Notes under the pieces: model-generated
Told to the model about the DNA's origin: nothing
Seen by the model: the letters and a program-made list of their open reading frames with translations, nothing else
Database searches by the model: none
Made by a program: the position numbers and the translations under genes
Shown here: in pieces, positions 1 to 11,300 of the stretch
Layout of the letters: every line of letters starts with the position of its first letter
Numbering within the stretch: position 1 is the first letter of the stretch
Assembly: GCA_916048055.1 (NCBI GenBank)
Contig: CAJZHL010000020.1
Location: 124,001-188,000, forward strand
Direction of reading: 5' to 3'
Length of the DNA: 64,000 bases
Source of the DNA: Pedinophyceae sp. YPF-701
Taxonomy: Eukaryota; Chlorophyta; Pedinophyceae

Positions 1-1467
1 TACTCGCTGCGCTGCGCGTACGCCCACGCGGACAGCGACCCCAGGAGCACCGCGACGGTACTGGCCATCAGGACGCCCTGACGCATCGCGGGGCCGAACG
101 ACAGGCGCATCCGCCCGCGCCCCGAGACCAGGAGGTCGTTCGAGGCGCTCTGCCGCCAGAGCGTGACCTGCGCGGCGGGAACACGGCGGAACATGGCATG
201 AGCGCTCGCGTTGTACTTACCCGCTCGAAACCCGCGAAGGTCCCTGAGGGCTCAGCTATGCCGGGGCGGGGCCGTGCGGAGGGGTTGCGCCTCTCGCTGG
301 CCCGCGGGCGCGTCGTGTCGTTGCGGCGTGTGGCAGTGGCCGGGGGGCGCGCACCAGGGGTTTGAGCAGCGCGAGGGGCTGCAGGATGAGAGAGACGACC
401 AGGTGCGTGCGGATGAAGTCGGCGCGCTCCGCGGAGAAGCCGTCCGTGGTGTGCGTGGCCGCGAAGAAGGGGTGGTCTTTGAGGAGCCACATTGTCATAC
501 CCATGGACGTGAGTCCCAAGACGAAAGAGCCCGCCTCCAGCACAATCGGGAGGGCTGCGAATGCGCAGAGAAACGCGGCGCATCGTTGGCGTGGCGCGCG
601 GAGCGCGGTTGCTAGTGCGCCGCACCTGGGGCGCGTGGCGGCCGCGCGGCGTCGCCGCGCTGCAGCTGTGCGCGAATTGCACGTCCCATGCGAGGCTGCG
701 CGTCCGCGGCGGAACGCCGCGACGCACGGCACGGCCCGGGCGGCCCGGGCGGCCAGGAGCGGTGCGCGGAGGCGTGGCGTGCGGGGTCGGCGTGGCCGGG
801 GCTCGGCGCGCGGGGGGGCGTACGTGACCAGAACTTCGAGAGGCCGCGCGTGGAGTGCCAGGCGAGGGCGCTGTCGGCCGCGAAGACCGCGAGCGGCAGG
901 AGGTGCACTAGTGCGGTGGTGACCAGGGTGCTGTCGCCGCCGAGGGTCTCGGCATTGGCGGAGATGGTGATGCAGTCCTCGAAGAAGAGGATACATGCCG
1001 CAGCGAGAACGATTCCGAGCCACCAGTAGGACTGCGCGACCTGCAGAGCGGAGGTGGTCAACGCCAGCGAGATCGGTTGGGGGCTGCGTGGCGCCGTCTG
1101 AGGCCGAATCTGCGCGTTTCTCGTGTCTCCGGAGCATCACGCCGGGGCGTGATGGGCGCGAAGGGGGGGCGGAAACGATCGAATGTCGCCGGCGGCGCGC
1201 GCGGGCGGCCGGGCACACTGGCCCGCAGTCTCGGTTGGGCCGCTGGGAGCCCGCGCGGGGGCGCGCGTCGGTTTTGCGGCGTGTCGGCGGGCAGACAGAA
1301 TACGGTGATTTCAGGTGGTCTGGATGCGGAAGGGGTGCTTGTCTCAGGGGAGCCGTGCGGACCTTGGCGAGCAGCTGTTGGGCTTGACGCGCTGGAGGGC
1401 GGTCGTCCTCGTCGTCCGGGTCCCACTTCACGGGCGGCTGCACTCCCTTCTGCTCGTCGTACCGCAT
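1..1467 (-). CDS. Multi-span membrane protein, unknown family (3' end outside window)
   Basis: Four exons join in phase: 1363-1467, 824-1040, 355-554 and about 1-172, which runs off the window. The ATG is at 1467. Donors are gtccgc, gtacgc and gtgcgc; all acceptors end in cag. The 35-residue first exon is hydrophilic and acidic (DPDDEDD). Later exons hold hydrophobic spans, among them WWLGIVLAAACILFF, LVHLLPLAVFAA, a stretch around IVLEAGSFVLGLTSMGM, a stretch around LVVSLILQPLALL, and GVLMASTVAVLLGSLSAWAY in the last visible exon. That gives at least four or five likely membrane segments with a cytosolic-looking N terminus. I do not recognise the family, so no transport or signalling role can be assigned. 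The exon 3-4 join (...LLKPL then VTLW...) is phase 0. A competing 23-nt mini-exon near 218-240 with a gtaagt donor would break the frame and was not used. Confidence 0.6.
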
Positions 1468-2499
1468 GGTGATTGGTCGCCGCCTTGTCCCGCGCTACGG
1501 AGCTTGCATGCGCGTCGCCTCGTCCACCGGGCCGAGCCACATCACGACCGACGACGCAGCGCTGTCTCGAACGTCACTTCGCTTCTACGTGGCCAAACTA
1601 CCCTGCGACGCCGCGTCCGGAGCCCACGAGCCCTCGCGAGCCAGCCACCCGGGCTCTGTCACAGGTTCGACGTGGGCGTGCTCGATCCAGCCGCGCCTCC
1701 GCCGAGGAGTCATCTTGCGCTGCAACGCGCGGAGATACACGACCTGACATTTGCATCCACCGCGCGCCGCGGCTCACTCAACTCACGCGGCCCCGCGCGC
1801 ACGCGCCGAGAGACCGAGTAGCACGATGTCGACGATCATCGAGCGCGACTACGGCACGCACCGGACACGCGCGTCCGCGTCATCGCCGCCCCGGGCCCGC
1901 ACATGCTGAATTCAGCCGCGCGACGCCGCCCGCGACGCCCGCGCCACCCCCTCGCGCTCCTTTACCAAACACTGATATGATGATGTTCATAATTCATTCA
2001 TTAATGAATTATTGCAGCGACAGGATGCCGGAAACGCCGCCCGCAGCGGCCGCGCGCGCGAGCCGCTTCCGTGCCTGCCCTCGCGCGCCGATTGCTGCAC
2101 GGCGTCGCACTCGTCGCTCGTGAGAACAACACGTGTCCGCAACGAAGGCATTCGTCGGCAGGCATATTTATATACAGAGTATTAATATATATATACGTCG
2201 TGCCTGCACTGCGTCCACGCAGTCGGCGCGCAACACAGAAGCCCAGGCTCAGCCGCCCGCCGCCGCTGCGGTGCCGGTACTGAAGCAGCGGTGCGGCGCC
2301 CGCGCTCAGGTCTGCAGAGCCAGCGGTGCTGGCGATCGCGACCCAAACAAAGAGCAGCGCGCCGGGGTTCGCGCTGCAGACCGGAGCGCCCAGGTTGCGC
2401 GAGGGCGTTCATGCGTGCGCAGCTGCGCCCGCGCGGCGCGGCCGCCCGCACGTGGACCACCGCGCTGCGTGTAGGCGCTCACAGGCCGGGCAGGCGGGG
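1468..2499. other. Intergenic region with two AT-rich patches
   Basis: This lies between the 5' end of the membrane-protein gene and the 3' end of the next gene; both are on the - strand. I see no convincing coding exon. Two patches stand out from the GC-rich background. Around 1965-2015 there is a 14-bp perfect palindrome, attcattaatgaat. Around 2163-2200 there is a run of alternating TA. Either could belong to the promoter of the membrane-protein gene or the 3' region of its neighbour. Confidence 0.5.
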
Positions 2500-4152
2500 C
2501 TAGTCGAAGAGGTCGTCGAAGTTCGCGTCGCCGCCGCGCGCGCGCTTGCTTTTCTGCACCTTGGAGATCAGCACCTCGTCGTCGGAGTCGCTGTGGGACT
2601 TCTTCGCTTTTTTTGGCCGCGGTTTCCCGTCCTTGTCCGTCTTCGCCGCCGCCTTCTTCTTCTTCGGCGCGTCGCCGCTCTCCGACGCCGGCCGCTTCGG
2701 CGCCCGCGGCTTCGACGGCCCGGTCTGCAGCGCGCACACCAACACGCAGCGACCGTCGCACGGGCCGCATCGCACGCGCAGCGCGCGCGCTCGCGGACGC
2801 GAGCGCTCACGCCCCGGGCAGATCGAGCGCGCGCGACGCCGGCGACCCCCGCTGCGGGTGCGCGCGCGACGCGCGGTGTGCGCGGGAATCGTTGAGTTGT
2901 GTGTATTTCGGGGGGCCGCGCACCTCGCCGCGGGCTTTCCGCAGCGCCGCGGTCTTCCCGGCCTCCTCGAGGTACTTGAGCGCCTCGTCCGTCGGGAGGA
3001 GGCCGTGCTGGCACATCCAGCCGCGCGCCATCATCGACGCCGGGCGCTGCGCGTACAACGACGTGTAGAACTTCCGCAGCGCGTCGCTCTCGTCCGGCGG
3101 CTCGCGCGTCTGCCCCGGCTTCTCGAACTTGGGCTTCTCCTTGACCGCCGGCTTGATCTCAGCCTTGACGTCCGGCTTCGATTCGGGCTTGCTTGGACCT
3201 GCTGCGGGCTTGGCCGGCTTCGCCTCGCGCTTGACCTCCGGCTTCTTCTCCGGAGCGCTGGGCTTCACGTCCGGCTTCTTCTCGGCGCCCGCGGGCGCCG
3301 GAGACGGCTTGGCTGCGCCGGGAGCAGGGCCCGCTGATGGTGGAGGCTCTTTCTTGACCTCTGGCTTCGGCGCCGGTGGCTGCGGCTTCGCTGGGGCGGG
3401 CTTCCCTGCGCGGTGCGTGCGTGGGAGGGGCCCGCAGCGTTCGGAGATGCGCGCGGGAACCTGCTGTGATGTTGCACGGCGAATGCGGGCGCTTCGAGGG
3501 GGCGTGCGCGCGTCTGTTGCGACGGAGGGGATGTCGCGGACATCAGGATGGGCGGGGCTGACAGCTTGGACCTCGGGAGCGCGCGTGCGGGCGCTGAGAG
3601 GGCAGGTCCACACAGGTGGGGCCTCAGGGGCGCCGCACGCGCCCGACACGGGTTCGAAAGCATGTGCGCGCCGCACGGGCGTGTGGAGGGCGTCATGAAG
3701 GTATCGCCGGGCGCGTTTTCGGCGCCGGATCGCGGCGCAGCTGCGCGGAATCCCGCGTCAAGCGTCACGAGAGCCGGGGGGGCGGGCGGCGCGGTGCGTG
3801 GCGAGGGAGGGACCGCGGGGCCGTTCTTGCGCGCGAGACGCATGGTAGATGACAGGTCAGCCAGCGGGGCGAGCTACGCGACGGGGCGCCCGCAGTCGAG
3901 CGCGAATCTGAGACGGACAACCAGTGAGTAAAGGTAGTGGATGAACACGCCGCTGGTGTCTTGCGGGCGACCTGGCGGTCGGTTTTCCGGCTCACCTGGC
4001 TCCTTCTTGTCCGCCTCTACCCGCTTCGACAGCGGCAGGTCGTCGTCGGAGCTGTCCGCGGGCGCTGGAGCGGGCTTCGGGGCCGCAGGGGCCGCTGCAG
4101 CGGCCGGGGCGGCCCTCCGCGCGAGCGGGAGGTCGTCGGAGTCGCTCGACAT
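2500..4152 (-). CDS. Charged, low-complexity putative nuclear protein
   Basis: Three exons (3972-4152, 2924-3405, 2500-2724) join in phases 1 and 0 to give a predicted 295-residue protein from the ATG at 4152. The N terminus carries two copies of an acidic-Ser motif followed by LPL and a basic pair (SDSDDLPLARR, then SSDDDLPLSKR), separated by an Ala/Pro stretch. Residues about 61-170 are a Lys/Pro/Glu-rich linker of repeated EKKPxVK units. A short ordered segment follows (LRKFYTSLYAQRP, then MARGWMCQHGLLP), resembling a small module I associate with uncharacterised plant and algal proteins. The C-terminal 75 residues are Lys-rich, with likely nuclear-localisation clusters, and end in the acidic NFDDLFD. 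Composition suggests a nuclear or chromatin-associated protein; no enzyme domain is visible. Intron 1 (3406-3971, 566 bp) is long for this locus. The 5' end faces DNAAF1. Confidence 0.65.
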
Positions 4153-4678
4153 CTCCGCTGCGCTGGTTCGCCTTCGCCGGTCAACGGACGCGCTCTCAGA
4201 GCGTTCTATCGAGGCGCACGGCCCGCCAACGCGTCACAGGTGCACCGCGGAGGCCCTTGCGTCGAAGACGGGACTCGTCTGCGCGCGAAAAGAGGCGGAG
4301 ATGAGCCTCGGGATGAGTGTGAGCGGCGCAGGCCGCGGCAGGGATGCAAGAGGCCCGGCTGAGGCCGCATGGGGCCGCGACGCTGCCAGACGCCCCCGCA
4401 TCCGACTCCACGGCCCGGGGCGTCACCGCCGCCGTCTCCGGCGCCGAGCGCCGCGCGCCACAGCCGCCGCGCGCACTGCGCGGCCTGCAGGCGACGCGAG
4501 CGCTCGGTCCAGACCGCGCAAGGTTGGCCACCGGACGTTTCTGTGTCACGCTCAAGGAAAGCACGCGCACGCGCCGCGGCGGCATCTTCCCTCGCAGTCA
4601 GGAGGCTCCACAGCCGGACTGGAGCGCTGAGGAAGCGCGGGCGACGCCGTATCGAGCGGAGAGGGCGTGTCGGCCGCC
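4153..4678. promoter_or_regulatory. Divergent promoter region shared with DNAAF1
   Basis: These 526 bp separate the start codons of two genes transcribed away from each other: the charged protein on the - strand and DNAAF1 on the + strand. No coding exon is evident. The DNAAF1 ATG at 4679 sits in GCCGCCATGT, close to the eukaryotic optimal initiation context. Specific transcription-factor sites, such as an RFX-type X-box, cannot be called with confidence by eye. Confidence 0.5.
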
Positions 4679-7104
4679 ATGTTCGAGCTCACCCCAGCTG
4701 CCATCAAACAACTATGCAAAGAGAAGCAGTACTATATGCACAAGCCCGAACTGAACGAGGTGCTGCACCTGCAGTACAAGGGCATCGTCAAGCTCGAGGT
4801 ACGCGCCCCGAGACGCCCCCGCACGCGCCCGCACGCGCCCGCCCCCTGCGTGCGCTGAGCGCCACTCCAGAGCCGCGGGGCCCCCACGCGCCCCCCGCGG
4901 CCCCGCACCGCCGTGCCTCAATCGCGCCCTGCGCCCCGGACCGTGTCGCGCCCATTTCCACCAGAAATCCCGCGGAACGTCGCGACGCGCGGCGCCCGCG
5001 CGCCCCGGTCCGCCTGCGCACACCGTGCACGGTGCTCTCCGCGCGCTCCCGCGCCGCTCCCGCGCCCCGCGGCGCCCCCCGAGCTCCTCGCGACACGGCC
5101 TGCGCGCCGCGCGCGCGCCGGACCGGCGCGGTCGAGCCGCGGCGCGCCCGGGGGCCAGCATGCACGCCCGCACATGGCGTGTGCTGTGACCGGTCGCGCG
5201 GCCTCGCCACCGCCGCTGCGCAGAACCTGGAGGCGTTCACGGGCGTGCGGGCGCTCTACCTCGAGGCCAACGCCATCGAGGAGGTCGAGAACCTCGACCA
5301 CATGACGCAGCTTCGATCCCTCTACATTGCAAACAACCTGCTCCGGGAGGTGCGTTGGTTCGGCCCTGACGCCCCGCGCGCAGCCTCTTGTGGTTCCTTG
5401 TGGCTGGAGCTGCACGGACGCGCTGGTTCCGGCGCCCGACGGCGCGCGGCGACGCCGCAGGCGCCCCAGCACGGTCACGCCGTGCAGTCTGCGCGCGCCT
5501 GGCGCCGCGTGACGCGTGTCGGGGCCTGACTGGGCGCGCAGGTGTACTGTTTGGCGAACCTGAAGGCCCTTGAGACGCTCGACGTGTCCGGAAACCTCGT
5601 CGACTCGCTGGACGGTCTGGCGCAGCTGCCCAAGCTGGGCACGCTCGTGGCGGTGGGCAACCGCCTGGAGAAGCCGGACGCGATCGAGGAGCTGCGGCGC
5701 TGCGAGGCGCTGCACACGCTCGACATCAGCAACAACAAGCTCGATGACGAAGCCACTTGGGAAATCCTTATCTCTCTTCCACTTAAATACCTCCGAATGC
5801 AAGGCAACCCCGTCGTGCGGCGCGTCTCCGCGTTCCGCAAGCGCACCCTCGCCGCCATGCCCACGCTCACCTACCTCGACGACGCCCCGGCCTTCGAAAA
5901 GGACCGCCGCCTGGCAGAAGCCTTCGTAGCCGGCGGGTACGACGCCGAGCGCGCCGAGCGGGACAAGATCCGCCAGGAGGTGCGTACATCGCATCACCGC
6001 ATCACCGCATCGCCGCATGGACATGTCCTTCCGATGCACCTCGCGCGCAGACGCGCAGGCTGCTGCTACGACGCGGACGCGTGTTGCTGTTGCGACGTTG
6101 AAGGCGTGGTGGCGCCGTGGTGCGTGCAGGAGGAGCTGAAGCGGCAGCGCAGCCGGCAGGCGTTCAACGACTTCGTCGAGGACGCGAAGCGGCGGCACAA
6201 GGAGAACCCCCCCCCTCCGCACGACCCCATGAGGTTCCGTGCGGTGCCTGTGGGGGAGTCCGATTCCGAGGACGACTCGGACCTGCCGCCGTCGTGCCGC
6301 ATCTCGCGCAAGGGCCGCGGGCTCGACAAGCAGGGGCGCCCCGTCAACGCCCCTCTCGCGCATGTCGCCGGCGACGCCGACGCACTGCAGGGAGCGGACG
6401 GCGACGCCGACGACTGGGTCGTGCTCGACAAGGACGAGGCGAGCGGCGCGGAGGGCGACGCGGCGCCGGAGGCGGCGGCGGCGGCGGCGGCGGAGGGGGG
6501 GGAGTGCGCAGAGGAGGCGGGGGGTGTCGAAGAGGTCGGCGAGGTGGCGTCGGGGGGTGTGCGGAGTCCGCCGGTGCCGCCGCCGGTGCCGGTGCCGGAG
6601 ATGGCGGGGCTGTCGGTGACGGGCCTCGCGCCGGTCGCGCCGATCGATCCGGAGGAGCTGCGGCGGCGGAGGGAGGAGTGTTTGTGTCAGCAGACTCAGT
6701 TCCGAAAAGACCTCCAGGAGCGGGCTCTGGCGCGCGCGGCGTCCAAGGCGGACGTGATGCAGCAGAAGCTCGCCGAGGCGGCCGCGGGGTCCGGCGGCGG
6801 GCACGGCGGCCCCTCCCCCGTCGTGTGGGGGACTCAGAGGTATAAGGAACTGTGGAAGATGGCGCAGGAGGTCCCGGAGGGGGGGGAGTCTGAGGAGGGC
6901 GCGGGACGGGAGGGGAGGGAGGCCGGGGCGGCGGTGGAGGGGCCGGAGGGCGATGCGGGCGCGGCGGTGGAGGGGCCGGAGGGCGATGCGGGCACGGCGG
7001 TGACTGCGGAGGTCAGCGCGGCATCGGTGGCGGTGCCTGCGTCGCTGCCGGATCTGGAGCCGCTGACGGGGGGCGCGGAGGAGGATTTGGACGGGCTGGA
7101 CTAG
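4679..7104 (+). CDS. DNAAF1: Dynein axonemal assembly factor 1 (DNAAF1/LRRC50/ODA7-like)
   Basis: A cytoplasmic factor needed to preassemble axonemal dynein arms before they enter the cilium. Five phase-0 exons (4679-4798, 5224-5349, 5542-5979, 6130-7104, the last two separated by an in-frame 150-bp intron) would make four coding blocks and a 552-residue protein. The N terminus (LTPAAIKQLCKEKQYY) leads into SDS22-type leucine-rich repeats: LYLEANAIEEVENL, LRSLYIANNLLREV, LETLDVSGNLVDSL, LHTLDISNNKLDDE. An LRR cap (YLRMQGNPV, then FRKRTLAAMPTLTYLDD) and the family's following helix (AERAERDKIRQEE) come next. The C-terminal 300 residues are acidic and low-complexity, as in other DNAAF1 proteins, with a conserved-looking EELRRRREE helix. 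The upstream GTG at 4667 is in frame, but the Kozak-like ATG at 4679 is preferred. Presence of this gene implies motile cilia. Coding exons counted as listed number four. Confidence 0.9.
6928..6993 (+). repeat. 33-bp tandem duplication inside DNAAF1
   Basis: Two exact head-to-tail 33-bp copies (6928-6960 and 6961-6993) each encode AAVEGPEGDAG in the acidic tail of DNAAF1. The duplication is in frame and adds length to a disordered region, so it probably does not affect the LRR fold. Confidence 0.9.
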
Positions 7105-7327
7105 GTGTGCGGCCGGGCGGGGGGCGTTCTGTGACGATTCCGTGAGCGGGGGGGGGGTTTTGGGGGGGGTCCGGGGAGTGGTGGGAGCGCGGGTTGATCG
7201 CTGTGCGGGCGGGGCTGTGCGGGGAGATGCGCGGGAGTCCGTGGCGTGCGTGAAGCGTTGAACGCGATTCCGCAAGCGGGGTAGAGAACGCGCGGAGGTT
7301 GGCTGCGACTGTCGCGAGTGACGGACC
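7105..7327 (+). other. DNAAF1 3' flank with dense G runs
   Basis: A short spacer between two + strand genes. Around 7147-7185 there are runs of about 10, 8, 4 and 3 G on the + strand, separated by 3-7 nt, which matches the pattern for an intramolecular G-quadruplex. It would lie in the DNAAF1 3' UTR or the promoter of the next gene. Confidence 0.5.
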
Positions 7328-8072
7328 ATGAACGGGCCGGGCTCGAACTGGCAGGATTACGACGGACGCGATGTGGGATACGGGGACAACGACTTCCGTC
7401 TGGAGGGCCGGGACGCCCCGCACCTCCTCGGGTCAGGGATCCCGCGCGAAAGGGGTCGCCAGAATGTGTTAAGGACGAGCACGCTGACGTACGTGGAGGC
7501 CGACGTCGAGTCCGGTGAGTCGCTCGCTGCCTCGCACAGCTCCTGCCGTACCTTCGAGCGCCGCGTCTGCGCGGAATTCGCCGATACTGTGCACTTCGCG
7601 TCCTGTTTTGTGTCGCAGGCAACCAGCCGTGGGTGTTTGTTGGGTGCGCGCCGTACACGCCGACCGCGGCGAGGCGGTCGGTGCAGAAGAAGCTTGCCGG
7701 ACTGCCCTGGTGCGTGCCGCGCCGGCGCGAAGCTGCCTCGAAGGCGGTCCGGGACGCTCGGGGCCTCGATTGTGTTTCTCAGAGGGCACTTTGTGTCGCC
7801 GTCTTTGGGCGGGTCGACAAGTGTGTTCGCGCAACGAGGCGACTCTGATGGACTCACAGCATGCAGGGCTATGATCTGTGCGTTGCGTTTCGTGCGTCTG
7901 CAGGAAATCGAGGATGGCACGTCGCTGGAACCTGTACAGAGGGCAGTGCGTGGCCGCGGTGCTGGTGCCGGCCGCGGTGGCGGTCGCAGCGGCGCTGCTG
8001 GACGCTCGCACGGGGAACGGGCGACGAGGCCAGAGCGTGAAGTTCGCAGACGTGCTCGTTACGGCCGCGTAG
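7328..8072 (+). CDS. Small three-exon protein with one hydrophobic segment, unknown
   Basis: Exons 7328-7514, 7619-7709 and 7904-8072 join in phases 1 and 2 to give 148 residues ending at TAG 8070-8072. Donors are gtgagt and gtgcgt; acceptors are gtcgcag and tctgcag. The first 60 residues are polar (NWQDYDGRDVGYGDNDFRLE). The middle exon encodes QPWVFVGCAPYTP and a basic stretch. The last exon holds one strongly hydrophobic segment (CVAAVLVPAAVAVAAALL), likely a single membrane span, and a short tail ending VKFADVLVTAA. I do not recognise a family. The phase-perfect joins and the coding-like composition argue that it is real. It is convergent with the channel gene downstream. Confidence 0.6.
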
Positions 8073-8390
8073 ATGCATCGCGGACGCAACCGCGGGCACG
8101 TAGCGTGCAACGGTGCCGCGTGGCGGTGCCGCAGGCGCCGCGCGCAGCGCGTCCGGCGACGGCCCCGCCGACCACGTGCACACGCGAAGGCACCGATCGC
8201 GAGTACGCATCAGATCGCGGCGACCGCGCAGCGCTACCCCTGCAGGTTGTTGACTTGCAAAACAAACAACAGATGATTATCGATCGACACGAATCGATTG
8301 TGATCCACAGCGCGGCAGCTTTCACACGGAGAGCTTCCCCGCGCAGCGAGCCGCGGCGCGCCCCTCCACCCGCGCGCCCAGCGCCCCTCG
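8073..8390. other. Convergent 3' spacer
   Basis: A region between the stop codons of the small + strand gene and the - strand channel gene. No coding exon is seen. An AT-richer stretch at about 8245-8315 probably contains both transcript ends; no canonical AATAAA is present. Confidence 0.4.
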
Positions 8391-11300
8391 TCACCCGTTG
8401 ACGTCATCCATGTCGGGAGGATCCAGAATGTTCTTCCCGATCCCTTCTGCCATCCTCTTCTGGTTGTACTCGATGACGTCGACGGTGTCGATGATCCGCT
8501 GCACCTGGTCCGCGAGCTTCTCGAGCGTCTCGGCCATTTTCCGCGACTCATACCCGTCGTCGTCCGCAGCCATGTCCTCCAGATCCCGCTCCATGATGAT
8601 CTTCGTCTGATAGGGCAGGAAGAGCTCGCGCGCGTCCTCCTTCGTGTGCGCGTGCAGCGCGCTCATCTTCTTCTTCTTCGTCGTCTTCTGCTGCTCCAGC
8701 TCCTTGCGCGTGACGGCGTTTGCCGCCGCCATGGCCCCTTGGGCCGCCTTCTGCACGCCCTGCTGCGCCAGCGCCAGCGCCCGCTGCTGGATCTTCGAGA
8801 TCTGCGACGACTCGATCGACTCCGTCCGCCGGTCGATCTCCAGAATCGCCTCCACGACCTGCAGACGGTACGCCGTCTCGGCGCGCTCCCACACCTCCTG
8901 CAAACACACGAGGTGTCGCGAGGGGCACGTCGCTGCGCTCCCACGCCCGTGGCGTGACGCGAAACCTTCGCTCCATGCGCTGCACTGCAAAGCAAGCTCT
9001 CCGCGTCGCGCGCGCCCTGCCGCACCTCGTACGAGGTGGCCATCATGGCCACGAGGAGGTTGAGCAGCAGGACCTGCCCGACGATGGCGTAGGAGATGGC
9101 GAGGAAGGGCCCGACGTAGGGGCTCGCGGACGTGAGCGGGTCCAGGTAGTCAGACACGCCGTCCAGCATGAGGAAGAACATCCGATACATGGTCTTGGGG
9201 AACGTGCGGAAGTCCGGCGTCTCGTCGCTGTTGCGCATCACGACGAAGAACGCCGTGACGAACCCGAAGTAGAACATCGCGAGGATCAACATGAACCGTG
9301 TGATGTCGCGCCGCACCTGCAGGAAGGGGGGGGGGTTAAACAGTGTCGGCAGCGGTGAGGGATCGCGGGCCCGCCGCCGCGCGTGCAGTGGGAGGAGCGC
9401 GCGCAGAGGAAGAGGGGGGGTGTTTTTTGGGCGCACCATGGTGAAGACCATCATTACGAGTGGCCCCATTGGCTGGAAAGTGAGGAAGTGGCGGGCCATC
9501 TTGCCCCAGGCGAGGAGCGCGATGGCGACCATGAGCCACATGTCGACGTGCTTGTGGATGTGGTGCGAGTCCGGCTCGGCTGCGGGAAGCGGGCGGGTGC
9601 GCGCGCGGTGAGAGGCGGAGCGGCAGGGCGAGGCGGCGGTGGTGGCGGTGCGGTCGGTCGGCGCGCACCGTCTTGGTGGGAGGTGAAGTAGTGGATGAGG
9701 CGGTAGATTTGGAGCGAGGGCACCATGACGTGGAGGGTGATGTCGTTGACGTTGAAGACCGACGACAGGTAGGTTTTGAGTGCCGTGATCCACATGCCGC
9801 GCCCGGTGAGGTCGGCCCACATCTTGAAGAAGTACTTCTTCCCGAGCCCGCCGTTGAACTTGGCCTTCTCGTCGTCCTGGATCTTGCAGTAGAAGTCGAA
9901 CTGCAACGAAACACACAAAGACATATTCATATGAAAAAGACACAAAACACATGTTCAATACAATGCGATTGCGAGGCGTCTTCCTCTCCACGGCTCCACG
10001 CGGCCGACGGCACGTGGCGCCTCGCCCGCCACGCGGGCCGGCCCGGTGCTCGCGCACGGTACGCACCGCGTGAGACAGAACCTCGAGGGGTAGGTCGGGC
10101 GCGCCGAGCTCGTCCGCGAGCTCGTCGGTGGTGCCGTCCTCCTTCGTGACGAAGCCCTCCTCCTCGAGGCGGTCGAACACCACGTCGACCTCCTGGCGGA
10201 ACTCGTTCTGCAGGGGGGGAGGGGGGGGTATTGCAGTGTGGGGTGGGGGGGAGAAGGAATTGGAGGCGCGGATCGCGAGAGGGGGTGGCGTTGCGCGGGG
10301 CCGCACCCGCTCGGCGTGGCGGATCTCCGCGAGGTCGAGGAACTCGATTCCCAGGAAGTAGAAGTTCATCATGAATATGAAAGCCTCGAGTATGATCATG
10401 ACGTAGCCTCCGATGTCGACGTAGCGATGCGGGCCCTCGATCATGCTCATGGCCATCTTCACGGTCAGGATCAGCACGAAGAAGCTCACGATCGACGTCA
10501 CGCGGATCATCCGCCGCCGGTGCCCGCTCAGCCAGTGCGCCTGCACCTGTTGGTCCACCACGGGATGCTTCAGCAGCCAGTGCGCGTGCTGGTTGCTGGC
10601 GATCACCGCGAGCAGCTTCAGGTCCTGCTGGAACTCCTTCTGCTCCAGCCGGCCCCCCTCCGCCGCCAGCTCCGTCCACCAACCGAACCGCACGTTGACG
10701 TACTTGAAATGCTCCCGCGGCGGGACGCCCATCGACAGCAGGTCCGAGTACCTGCGTAGACGACGAGGAAACACTCAAGCGAGCCGCCGTGGGCGCGTTG
10801 CGACGGCCAGCGGAGCGGGCGCGGCCCTCTGCGGCGTTGTTGTTGACGGCGCATGCGCGGGCGGCGCTCGAGCGCACCTGCACGTCTCCCTGCGGTACAT
10901 GTGGTCGAGGCCGATCTCCTTGGCCCAGCCCGGGTCGAGCGCGACGAGCAGCGCGAGCGGCGTCACGCCCCGGATGTCCGGCACGGTCAGATCCGCGCCT
11001 AAATACACCAATTCTTGGATGATGTCCAACTTGATCTGCTTGTCCACGGTCGACTCCAGAACGAGGTGCGCTGGCGTCTTCTTCTCGCCGTTGACCCAGC
11101 GCCGCGACCCCGGGTGCGTCGACCGCCGCTCCACGACCTGGCCGCTCACGTGCGCCGACCCTTCCGCGGCGTGGTGGCCCGTGTGGTGGCCCGTGAGGAG
11201 GTCCTCGTTCTTCGCGCCGGACGCCTGCATGTTGATGATGCGCGTGCGCAGCGGCTTGCCCTTGTGGTCCTTGTCCGGCGCCTCCATCGCGCGCACGTTC

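Noticed and set aside
218-240. A 23-nt mini-exon with a gtaagt donor in the membrane-protein gene
   Set aside because: Including it shifts the next exon out of its hydrophobic frame. Direct splicing from 355 to about 172 keeps phase.
4918-7329. 803-codon - strand frame opposite DNAAF1
   Set aside because: Arg/Pro/Leu-rich shadow of the coding strand. The DNAAF1 reading has clear LRR motifs and splice sites.
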